A stretch of 64,000 bases of DNA from contig JADZEW010000008.1 of assembly GCA_020850325.1 (NCBI GenBank), positions 1 through 64,000 of the forward strand, written 5' to 3'. Source of the DNA: Methanoregulaceae archaeon (GTDB lineage: Bacteria > Armatimonadota > Fimbriimonadia > Fimbriimonadales > Fimbriimonadaceae). The stretch's first letter is position 1. Each line of letters opens with the position of its first letter. Below the pieces are notes generated by a model. It was given only the letters and a program-made list of their open reading frames with translations. It was not told the origin of the DNA and ran no database searches. A program made the translations under genes and the position numbers. Shown in pieces: positions 53,771-61,540 of this stretch.

Positions 53771-54126
53771 TTCATATCCTCCGAGAAAGCTCTCTTGATG
53801 GCGTCGACGACCAGCGCCGGACAATGCCCTTTGCCTTCCGGCAGACCACCAAGAAGCAGGGCAATATCGCGAGCATCCAGCGCGAGGGCTTGACCGATCG
53901 ACTTGCCTTTCAGGAATTCGGCGGCGAAGCTCGCGCAGGCGACAGCAGCCGGGCAACCGTACGTTTCGTAAGAGCCTCGCAGAATGGTTTGGCCTTCGAC
54001 TACAAACCAAAGGAGAGCGTAAGGACCGCCTCCAGGATCGCCAGCCTGTCCGAAACGGTTAGCACCTTCAAGGGCACCCGTATTGCGCGGGTTCAGCGTG
54101 TGATCAAGAACTGCGGCGCTGAACAC
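53767..54126 (-). CDS. IscU/NifU-N-like protein lacking the first ligand Cys
   Basis: 119 residues with the Fe-S scaffold fold: DHTLNPRNTGAL, YETYGCPAAVACAS, FLKGKSIGQAL, GHCPALVVDAIK. Two of the three IscU cluster Cys are present (Cys58, Cys102, with His101), but the first, normally in PxCGD, is Gly in GDPGGGPYA. It is therefore unlikely to be the housekeeping scaffold. It starts with GTG and overlaps the Cys-rich peptide gene by four bases, tying it to the Rhs locus. Confidence 0.8.
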   Translation of the reverse strand: MFSAAVLDHTLNPRNTGALEGANRFGQAGDPGGGPYALLWFVVEGQTILRGSYETYGCPAAVACASFAAEFLKGKSIGQALALDARDIALLLGGLPEGKGHCPALVVDAIKRAFSEDMK

Positions 54127-54209
54127 TCCCAGAAATCCCTCTAGATGATTATGATACGCCTAATCTCTCCCAGTAAGTTCACCAAATTTCACGAAGATTT
54201 CCCAGAAGC

Positions 54210-57041
54210 TCATAGGCGATGAGTTATGCCCGCATCTTGCATCCAGTCGGTACGCATCCTGTGCCACGTCTCGCTTCGCCCATCGAATCGTTCGATATGG
54301 TCCAAGCAGTCCTTTGCGGTCTTGAGATCGCCGAAGGCGCGGGCCATCGAAAAGAGTTCGACCACGATGGCGAGATCTCCCGGCTTCATTGCAATCGCGG
54401 CACGTAAGTTCTCGCCCGCTTCTCGGTAGTTGCCGAGCCTGGCAAGTGCAAGCGCGAGATTGATGCGGAGCCCTGGGCCAAGGATGCCCAATTCGATGCT
54501 GGAGAAGTGTCCGGAGATGTCTTGCCCCATGACCGCACGGTAGGCCTCAACCGCTTCGGAGGGCCGGTCGGCGTCGGCCAGAAATTGGCCCTTCCGGTAA
54601 AGAAGTTCGGGATCGCCAGGGCATGCCTCAAGCCCAGCCAGAACCGTCTGCATTCCTTCCTCCTTCTTGCACTGCAGGTTTTGGGACACCGCCAGCAACG
54701 CGTACGCTTTCCTGAGGATCGTCTCCCCGGCCCGGCAACGCTGGATGCTTCGTGAGAGGAACTCCTCCGCCTCCACATACTCCTTGTTGTAGTGATGGGT
54801 CATCCCGATGTTGAACAGCACGAACGGGTGGTCCGGCTTTTCCTTGAGTTCGAGCGCAAGGAGTTTGGCATCACGCTCCCGTTTTCGCGTTTGCCCCTCT
54901 TCACTAGTGTCGTAGCCCGAGTGGAGCACCTCGACGTTCAGGTAGCCAACGTCCCCGACCGTCTCTCTGATGGATGGCAGAATCTGTTCGTGTATCCGGT
55001 GTTCCCACTCCAGCGTAGGCTTGTTGCGAAAGAGTTTAACATGGTCCACAACCGTTCCGAATGTGGGATCGTCGGTGACGAACCGGACTTTCATGTAGAA
55101 CCCGGCGAGGTCTGGCGGCGCGTTGAGGACGGCGTGGATCATTCCCTCACCAGTAGCCCACGGCAGCGTGTCATCCGCGTCCATCCAAAACAGCCACTTG
55201 CCGGTTGCGTACTTCATGGACTCGTTGCGAGCGGCGGCGAAGTCGTCACACCACTTGAACTTGTGGACTTCAGCGCCATGCTCCTTGGCGATCTCAATCG
55301 TCTTGTCGGTCGAGCCGGTGTCGACGACGACGATCTGGTTGAAGAACGGCTTCGCTGATTTCAGGCAGTCGCCTAAGACGCGCTCCTCGTTCTTCGCGAT
55401 CATGAAGAGACTGATGTCCGCTCGCTTCACAAGCTTGGCGAGTTCCTTCTCCACCTTGTTGGGTCGGCGTTCTGGCTTGAATTTGATCGGGTCTGGATTC
55501 TCAAGTCCTGGCAAGTGAGAAACGAAGCCGGTCTCGACGTCCCGCTTCCATTTGGCTTCGTAGTACCGCTGGTTGCTGGCAAACATGGCGAACTTGTCCT
55601 CGGGACTCCGTTCCAAACTCTGATTGCCCTCATGGTGGACGAACGCCCGGTTAGAAATGAGCATTCGGTATCCAGCCCTCCGTAAACGGTAGCAGAAGTC
55701 GTTGTCCTCGAACATGCCGATGCCAAAGCCCGTGTCGAACGGCCCCACCTCGTTCCAGACCGACCGCTTGACTGCAAGACAGAACCCCACGAGCATATCC
55801 GTTTCCGTATCATCAACCTCGCGTGTTGCAAAGTCTTCGGCGAAGAGTTCGATCCCGGTCTTCTGGGTGTAGGTCACGCCGGTCCGCTGAAAATGGCCCA
55901 CATAGTTGCTGCGAGGACCTGCTGCCGCGACGGTGCCGCCCTGGCCCAATGAATCCACTAAGCGGATGAGTCCCGCCTTTGGCACGATCGTGTCGCTGTT
56001 CAGCAGCACTACCACCTCGCCAGACGCCTCAGAGACGCCACGATTGCAGGTTGCCGCGAACCCGAAGTTCTCGGGATTTCGAACAAGGCGCGCGAAGGGG
56101 TATCGCTCCACGACTTCTGGCGCGTGGTCCGGCGACTTGTCGTCGACCACGATCACCTCCGAGATGAGGCCCTGACAACGCTGGAGACTGTCAAGGCAGG
56201 CTTCGATGTCCTCTGGTCCACCGTAAAGAGGGATGACTACAGATAATCGCGGCCAGATGCCTTCTGGCTCAACTGGTTCTGGGTGAAGAGGGTCATCGCC
56301 GCCGTTTGCAGCGAGGTATGCCTGCCAAGCTGGTATTAGGACTTCAGGCAATGGAATTCGCTCGGCAAAGCCGTAACACTCGGGATGCGTGGGATGCAGG
56401 TTCATGAGCAACCTCTCGGAATCCCATTGATCCCAGATGCGTTCCTTCCATCCTTCCACTACTTCGTCTTTGTGGGACCAAGACCCAATCTTCTGAAGGA
56501 TACGTTTGTCCGGCCCACAATAGCTTAGGTGATGGAGCACCCCTAACTCGGCAGTCAAGGCGAGAGGCCGTTTCCCTTGATATTCCCTGATGAACTTGTG
56601 GTCGACTGTTTGAGGGTTGATGAGGAGGACCGGACGAATGCGCTCCCGAGGGCGGATCACATACTCCGGGCTCTTCCAATATGTGTCCATGTCAACATGA
56701 ACCTCGTCGGACAACTCGGTTGCCGCGATTTCGAGCAGCGTCCCAAGTAGCTCGGGCGACAGCACCTCGTCGGTGTCGGGGATGAGAAGACGATTGATCC
56801 CCTGCGCGCGGGCCCACTGAATCGTCGCGGCGCGGTGCTCACTCTCGCCATCCCACGAACCCTCAATGATCTCAGCGCCTAGGGCCTTTATCGCCTTTCG
56901 CGCCGCTTGCCACTTCCCAGCCTTGCCCGACCATGCCTTGCGGTTCAGGAACACAGTCGCTGGGATGTCTGGCCCCAAAGACCTGAGGACAGCCTCAAGG
57001 TAGAGGACGTCATCGTGACAGACTAGGGCGGCACGCAGCAT
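54210..57041 (-). CDS. Multidomain glycosyltransferase (two GT2 domains plus TPR)
   Basis: 943 residues. Residues 1-250: GT-A-like domain (LLIPDTDEVLSPELLG gives a DxD); 265-500: GT2 domain RLSVVIPLYGGPEDIEACLD, VVVLLNSDTIVPKAG, MFEDNDFCYRLRRAGYR; 545-700: second GT2 of the SunS-like type, SLFMIAKNEERVLGDCLKSA, VVDTGSTDKTIE, MDADDTLPW; 700-943: TPR repeats. Soluble, no membrane segments. It lies 83 bp upstream of the IscU-like gene on the same strand and could be transcribed with it. ATG 57041 follows TACAAT by 5 nt. SunS-type enzymes glycosylate peptide Cys, so the Cys-rich peptide is a conceivable acceptor. Confidence 0.88.
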   Translation of the reverse strand: MLRAALVCHDDVLYLEAVLRSLGPDIPATVFLNRKAWSGKAGKWQAARKAIKALGAEIIEGSWDGESEHRAATIQWARAQGINRLLIPDTDEVLSPELLGTLLEIAATELSDEVHVDMDTYWKSPEYVIRPRERIRPVLLINPQTVDHKFIREYQGKRPLALTAELGVLHHLSYCGPDKRILQKIGSWSHKDEVVEGWKERIWDQWDSERLLMNLHPTHPECYGFAERIPLPEVLIPAWQAYLAANGGDDPLHPEPVEPEGIWPRLSVVIPLYGGPEDIEACLDSLQRCQGLISEVIVVDDKSPDHAPEVVERYPFARLVRNPENFGFAATCNRGVSEASGEVVVLLNSDTIVPKAGLIRLVDSLGQGGTVAAAGPRSNYVGHFQRTGVTYTQKTGIELFAEDFATREVDDTETDMLVGFCLAVKRSVWNEVGPFDTGFGIGMFEDNDFCYRLRRAGYRMLISNRAFVHHEGNQSLERSPEDKFAMFASNQRYYEAKWKRDVETGFVSHLPGLENPDPIKFKPERRPNKVEKELAKLVKRADISLFMIAKNEERVLGDCLKSAKPFFNQIVVVDTGSTDKTIEIAKEHGAEVHKFKWCDDFAAARNESMKYATGKWLFWMDADDTLPWATGEGMIHAVLNAPPDLAGFYMKVRFVTDDPTFGTVVDHVKLFRNKPTLEWEHRIHEQILPSIRETVGDVGYLNVEVLHSGYDTSEEGQTRKRERDAKLLALELKEKPDHPFVLFNIGMTHHYNKEYVEAEEFLSRSIQRCRAGETILRKAYALLAVSQNLQCKKEEGMQTVLAGLEACPGDPELLYRKGQFLADADRPSEAVEAYRAVMGQDISGHFSSIELGILGPGLRINLALALARLGNYREAGENLRAAIAMKPGDLAIVVELFSMARAFGDLKTAKDCLDHIERFDGRSETWHRMRTDWMQDAGITHRL

Positions 57042-57357
57042 GATCTATTGTACAATTGACGACATTGCGCTGTCGTAGCAAGCGAGCCTTTCAGCGCGAT
57101 GACCTGGCATCGGCGAGGCAGTTCTAAGAGCGTCCACCAATCTCCACCATTGATAGGATCACAGGGCGCAAATCGCAACTCGCACTTTTCGAAATGCGTC
57201 CAGGAATCTCCACCACGAGTTCGTCGTTTCGGGCCTATTCAAGGGCCAGAGCTTTCTTCAGGCTCAGCGTACAGCGCTTCGTACGCCTCACGGATTCTCC
57301 TCGACTTTGGGCAGTCTCTCATGCGTCTGATTGACTTTTTGACGACAGTGAAACTCT
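57042..57357. other. Intergenic stretch with a 20-bp imperfect direct repeat
   Basis: GCGTCCA-NN-AATCTCCACCA occurs at 57130-57149 and 57196-57215 (18 of 20 identical, 66-bp period). On the minus strand 57239-57322 could encode a 27-residue charged peptide (MRDCPKSRRIREAYEALYAE and on); its frame is open back into the hydrolase gene, so I give it little weight. No tRNA or terminator seen. Confidence 0.4.
57047..57052 (-). promoter_or_regulatory. -10 box of the glycosyltransferase gene (leaderless)
   Basis: Minus-strand TACAAT, 5 nt, ATG. Confidence 0.55.
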
Positions 57358-59214
57358 TTACTTCGTCGCCTTTCCAAACTGCTCTGCGCCGCCGATTACG
57401 GGCAGCGTCAGCTTCGTGGCCCCGAGGTCCACGGTCAGCTTCGTGCCCGCCTTCGGCCACAGCGTGAAGTCGCGGTCGCTGGAGAAGATCATCAGCCCGA
57501 TCCGTTTGCCGGCGGGGATGATCTGGTCGTCTGGCTGAAGGTCGAACGTCAGCGTCACGAACTCGCCCGGCTTCAGCGGCGTGCCGCGCTCCATCGACTG
57601 GAAGTCGCCGCCCTTGGTCAGGGCTCGCCAGTTCTGGGGATCCGCCCACCCGCGAGTGATCAGGTTCGCGGTGCCGATCGGTCCGTCGGTCCATGGCAGC
57701 TGCACCAAGTACACGGACAGATTCGCGGCGGGTGCGCTCGAAGCTAGCCGGATCGTGATGCGCGGCGTCCCCGAAAGGTGCAGGGGCGATTTCAGCTCGG
57801 GCGTTGCGAACAGAAGGCGGTTTGGCGAAGCCTCGGCCTTGGCGAGGGTCGGCGCATCGAACTGCACGTCATCGGTCAGAGACTCTTGCCCGGACTTCGA
57901 CGAGGACTCGGTCGTCAAGCCACCAACCGAACTTCCGCCAGCCGTGAGTGAAAGCGTCACCGCCGAGGCGTCGGGATGCGGGTAGTCGGGATACTGCGTC
58001 GGCTCGCCCGCGGATCGGCGACCGCCGCCCGCACTTTCCCGCACGATGTACGACTTCGGACCCTTCTCCACGCCGTTCTCGACCCCGTAAAGGAACCGAG
58101 TGAACCACTTGTTCATCAGGTCCAGAGGGGGATCGCCGCCGTGGCCGCCTTGGTGGAAGTACTGCACCAGCGGCACCCGACCCCGCACCGCATTGCTGAT
58201 CCGAACACTGTGCTCGGGCATCACGTTCCAGTCGTTGAACGCGTGGGCCATGAGAACGGCCGCCTTGATGTTCTGCGTGTGCCGAAGCAGGTCACGCTCG
58301 GCCCAGAACGGGTTATAGTCGCCGGACTTCCGATCGCGATGCTGCGCGAAAAGACCGTCGCGGTACAGTCGATCGCTGGCCTCGCGAAGTGCAGGGTCGC
58401 CGCTGTTGATGAAGTCGTACAGCGAGTCGATGTCCTCACCCAACCAGCCGCCAGGATGGCGCACAAGCCCGTGCGATCGATAGTAGTGGTAGTAAGACGT
58501 GTTCGGCGCGACGGGGATGATGCACTCCAGGCCGGCTACGCCGGTGGTCGCCGCCGCGACCGGGATGGTGCCGTTGTACGACGTGCCGGTCATACCGACC
58601 TTGCCGGTGCACCAGGTTGCCCTCACTTCGGTGGTCCCGTCGATGGTGGTGTAGCCCTTCGCGCGGCCGTTCAGCCAGTCGATGACCGCCTTGGGCGCGA
58701 ATCGCTCGGGGTCGCCGCCGACGGTGGGGCTGCCGGTCGAGAGGCCCGTGCCCGTTGCCTCAGAATGGACCACGGCGAAGCCGCGTGGGACCCAGATGTT
58801 CACCAGCGAGTTCGAGATGCGTGTTCGATTCGGATTGAATGGAATCGCGGCCGGTCTCGAGCGGGGCGGCGATTCTTCGCCGAGCTCCTGCCTCACATCC
58901 CAGAGAATCGAGCGTCCGTTGGCCGTGCCTGCGAAGTAAGGCGACGACTCGTACACGACCGGCACCTTCAGCCCTTCGGTTTCGGTCTGTTTTTGGCGAA
59001 TGACGCCGACGTGCACGCGGTCTTTCTTGCCGTTTTGATCGGAGTCGAAGTCGGTCTCCACCCACAGCCGCTCGCGAATCCACTCTTCGGCGTTTGCGAA
59101 GGCGGGGACGATCTGCGCCTGGCCGTCTTGGAAGACCGGCTTTGTGGACTGCGCCGACGCAAGGCTGGCCAAGAGGACAAGGGCAAGGAGAGCTGGCTTC
59201 GCGAGTGCGGACAT
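57358..59214 (-). CDS. CocE/NonD-type alpha/beta hydrolase (X-Pro dipeptidyl-peptidase S15-like), secreted
   Basis: 618 residues, signal peptide SALAKPALLALVLLASLASA. Alpha/beta hydrolase core with the nucleophile elbow GKVGMTGTSYNGT (Ser in GTSYNG), SEATGTGLSTGSP in the oxyanion region, YFHQGGHGG carrying the catalytic His, and a C-terminal jelly-roll (TPRITIRLASSAPAANLSVY) characteristic of CocE/NonD and S15 peptidases. Substrate may be a peptide or an ester. ATG follows TATAAT by 8 nt. Confidence 0.88.
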   Translation of the reverse strand: MSALAKPALLALVLLASLASAQSTKPVFQDGQAQIVPAFANAEEWIRERLWVETDFDSDQNGKKDRVHVGVIRQKQTETEGLKVPVVYESSPYFAGTANGRSILWDVRQELGEESPPRSRPAAIPFNPNRTRISNSLVNIWVPRGFAVVHSEATGTGLSTGSPTVGGDPERFAPKAVIDWLNGRAKGYTTIDGTTEVRATWCTGKVGMTGTSYNGTIPVAAATTGVAGLECIIPVAPNTSYYHYYRSHGLVRHPGGWLGEDIDSLYDFINSGDPALREASDRLYRDGLFAQHRDRKSGDYNPFWAERDLLRHTQNIKAAVLMAHAFNDWNVMPEHSVRISNAVRGRVPLVQYFHQGGHGGDPPLDLMNKWFTRFLYGVENGVEKGPKSYIVRESAGGGRRSAGEPTQYPDYPHPDASAVTLSLTAGGSSVGGLTTESSSKSGQESLTDDVQFDAPTLAKAEASPNRLLFATPELKSPLHLSGTPRITIRLASSAPAANLSVYLVQLPWTDGPIGTANLITRGWADPQNWRALTKGGDFQSMERGTPLKPGEFVTLTFDLQPDDQIIPAGKRIGLMIFSSDRDFTLWPKAGTKLTVDLGATKLTLPVIGGAEQFGKATK

Positions 59215-59222
59215 ATTCCCGC

Positions 59223-59228
59223 ATTATA
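59223..59228 (-). promoter_or_regulatory. -10 box of the CocE-type hydrolase gene (leaderless)
   Basis: Minus-strand TATAAT, 8 nt, ATG at 59214. Confidence 0.55.
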
Positions 59229-59340
59229 GATGCTTTGCCTTTGGCGACTCGTTCGATGAGCCGAATGACCTTGGCCGGGGAGGGCTGGACGATCGGATGC
59301 TCCCCTTGCGACCGCCAGAATCTGGTAGAACCTACCAGCC

Positions 59341-60042
59341 ATGTTGCGCACCGAAGGGATCAGCGTGTTCTATGGAGCCATCCAGGCTCTCAACGATGTG
59401 TCCATCGAAGTGAAGCAGGGCGAAATCGTAGCCATCATCGGCTCGAACGGAGCCGGCAAGAGCACCCTTCTCCGCACGATTAGCGGATTGCTTCGGCCGC
59501 GTACCGGCGAGATCTTCTTCGAGGACCAGCCGATCCACGAAACCCCGCCGCACGAGATCGTGAAGCTCGGAATATCTCACAGTCCCGAGGGCCGCCGCAT
59601 TTTCACCAACATGTCGGTGATGGAGAACCTCCAGCTCGGCGCGATCACTCGCAAGGACGCTGGGATCGCTGCGGACTTGGAGGCGGTGATGCAACGGTTC
59701 CCGAGGTTGCGCGAGCGCATCAAGCAGAACGCGGGCACGATGAGCGGCGGCGAGCAGCAGATGCTCGCGATCGGACGCGCCCTCATGTCCCGCCCGCGAC
59801 TGTTGCTGCTCGACGAGCCAAGCTTGGGCCTAGCGCCTAATCTGGTCACCGAAATCTTCCGAATCGTTACCGATATCAATGGCGACGGAACGACGGTGTT
59901 GATTGTCGAGCAGAATGCCCACCGGGCCCTTGAGATCGCCCATCGCGCCTACGTGCTCGAAACGGGCAACATCGTTCTCACTGATACCGGCAAGAATCTG
60001 CTCGCGAATCCCAAGGTCAAAGAGGCGTACCTGGGCGGCTAG
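59341..60042 (+). CDS. livF: Branched-chain amino acid ABC transporter ATP-binding protein
   Basis: 233 residues. Walker A IIGSNGAGKST, signature MSGGEQQM, Walker B LLLLDEPSLGLAP, H-loop replaced by LIVEQNAHRAL, which is typical of LivF. Energises uptake of branched-chain amino acids or related compounds. The other Liv genes are not in view on either side, and it is followed after 3 bp by rimI, so it is either an orphan or the last of a Liv cluster broken by the divergent hydrolase gene. A weak TAGAAC stands 9 nt before the ATG. Confidence 0.9.
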   Translation: MLRTEGISVFYGAIQALNDVSIEVKQGEIVAIIGSNGAGKSTLLRTISGLLRPRTGEIFFEDQPIHETPPHEIVKLGISHSPEGRRIFTNMSVMENLQLGAITRKDAGIAADLEAVMQRFPRLRERIKQNAGTMSGGEQQMLAIGRALMSRPRLLLLDEPSLGLAPNLVTEIFRIVTDINGDGTTVLIVEQNAHRALEIAHRAYVLETGNIVLTDTGKNLLANPKVKEAYLGG

Positions 60043-60045
60043 GCG

Positions 60046-60492
60046 ATGGTCCTTCGCTTCGAGAAACTGGCCGAAAACCACTTGCCGGACGTTTTGCGGA
60101 TCGAGGCCGAGGTCAACACGGCTCCGTGGTCGGAGCGTGCCTTTCGCAATGAACTCACCAACCCCGAGAGCTGTTTCTTGGTAGCGATCGTTGATGGGCA
60201 AATCGCGGGCTATGGAGGCTATTGGCGGTGCATCGACGAGGCGCACGTGACGAACGTTGCGATCGATCCGCCCAAGCAGCGGCAGGGAATCGGTCGGCGG
60301 CTGATGCTCGAGTTGATTGAGCGTGCAAAGGAAGAGGGCATGACGTGCTCGACCCTGGAGGTCCGTGCCAGCAACGAAGCGGCGATCAAACTGTACGAGA
60401 AGTTAGGCTACGACGTCGTCTCGCGCCGCAAGCGTTACTACCCCGACAACCAGGAAGATGCGCTCGTGATGTGGTGCCATGATCTGGCATGA
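60046..60492 (+). CDS. rimI: Ribosomal protein S18 alanine N-acetyltransferase
   Basis: 148 residues, GNAT fold: VAIDPPKQRQGIGRRLM is the acetyl-CoA loop, LEVRASNEAAIKLYEKLGY the C-terminal signature, and RKRYYPDNQEDALVM the RimI-specific end. It acetylates the N-terminal Ala of S18. It overlaps tsaD by 14 bp, a pairing seen widely because both are linked with the TsaB/TsaD group; TsaB is not in the window. Confidence 0.9.
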   Translation: MVLRFEKLAENHLPDVLRIEAEVNTAPWSERAFRNELTNPESCFLVAIVDGQIAGYGGYWRCIDEAHVTNVAIDPPKQRQGIGRRLMLELIERAKEEGMTCSTLEVRASNEAAIKLYEKLGYDVVSRRKRYYPDNQEDALVMWCHDLA

Positions 60493-61540
60493 GGGACCGT
60501 TGCTGGCGATCGAATCCAGCTGTGATGAGACCTGCGCCGCGGTCCTGAGGGGTCGTCGAGTTTTGTCGAACATCGTCGCCAGTCAGGCCGACATGCACGA
60601 GCGATGGGGTGGGGTGGTGCCCGAGGCGGCGGCGCGTGCCCACGTCGATGCCATGCTTCCGGTGGTCCAAGACGCGTTGTCTCATGCGGCGGTAGGGCTG
60701 GACCGCATCGGGGCGATCGTGGTCACGAATCGCCCGGGACTCATCGGCGCACTGAGCGTGGGCCTGACCACCGCCAAGGCGCTTTCGTTCGCGCTTCGGG
60801 TGCCGATGATCGGCGTCCATCACATCGAGGGCCACTTGCTCAGCCCGTTCGCCGTGATCGACGGCTACAACGATCCGCCTAACTTTCCGCACCTATCTCT
60901 AGTTGTATCGGGTGGGCACACTGAGCTTGTGCATGTCTTGGCTCCGGGCCGATACCGGCTGCTCGGTCAGTCGATCGATGACGCCGCCGGCGAGGCGTTC
61001 GACAAGTCGGCTCGCCTGATGGGATTGCCCTACCCCGGAGGACGAGCCATTCAAGAGCGCGCGCGGGCAGGCAAGCCACGTTATGCCTTGCCGCGAGGGC
61101 TTAAGGGCGACACGTTCGATTTCTCGTTTGCAGGGTTCAAGACCGCCGTGTCAAGGCTCGTCGAGAAGGAAGGCGACCGGCTCAACATCGACGACTTGGC
61201 GTCGTCGGTGCAAGAGACCATCACCGAGGTGTTATCGGCGAGAGCGGTCGCGGCGGCGGAAAGCGTTGGTGCGAAAACGATGACGGTTGTTGGCGGCGTG
61301 GCCGCCAATCAGCGCCTGCGCGAGCGACTAGCGGAGCTTGCCGCTCGCTCGGGTATCCGGCTCATTGTGCCGCCCATCGAACTCTGTACTGACAACGCCG
61401 CGATGATCGGATTGGCCGGCTCATGGCGACTCGCCGTCGGTCAGAGAGACGACTTCACGCTCGATGCCTTCCCTAATGCGGAGCTACCCGCCGACGCGGA
61501 TGAGCCGGAACTGGGGCCCATCGACGAGAGTTTCGCCTAG
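60479..61540 (+). CDS. tsaD: tRNA N6-adenosine threonylcarbamoyltransferase
   Basis: 353 residues. Starts with LLAIESSCDETCAAVL; metal ligands His115 and His119 in HHIEGH; LVVSGGHTELV; DDAAGEAFDKSARLMGLPYPGG; GGVAANQRLRERL; third metal ligand Asp in CTDNAAMIG. The G-P-G-L loop reads NRPGLIG, an Arg in place of the usual Gly. Transfers the threonylcarbamoyl group to A37 of ANN-decoding tRNAs with TsaB and TsaE. Its last 57 bp overlap the convergent membrane-protein gene. Confidence 0.96.
   Translation: MIWHEGPLLAIESSCDETCAAVLRGRRVLSNIVASQADMHERWGGVVPEAAARAHVDAMLPVVQDALSHAAVGLDRIGAIVVTNRPGLIGALSVGLTTAKALSFALRVPMIGVHHIEGHLLSPFAVIDGYNDPPNFPHLSLVVSGGHTELVHVLAPGRYRLLGQSIDDAAGEAFDKSARLMGLPYPGGRAIQERARAGKPRYALPRGLKGDTFDFSFAGFKTAVSRLVEKEGDRLNIDDLASSVQETITEVLSARAVAAAESVGAKTMTVVGGVAANQRLRERLAELAARSGIRLIVPPIELCTDNAAMIGLAGSWRLAVGQRDDFTLDAFPNAELPADADEPELGPIDESFA

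Noticed and set aside
57130-57215. CRISPR-like repeats
   Set aside because: Only two imperfect units, no regular spacer array and no cas genes.
57099-57467. 122-codon plus-strand frame in the intergenic stretch
   Set aside because: Low-complexity, Arg/Ser-rich, overlaps the hydrolase gene antisense and has no start signal.
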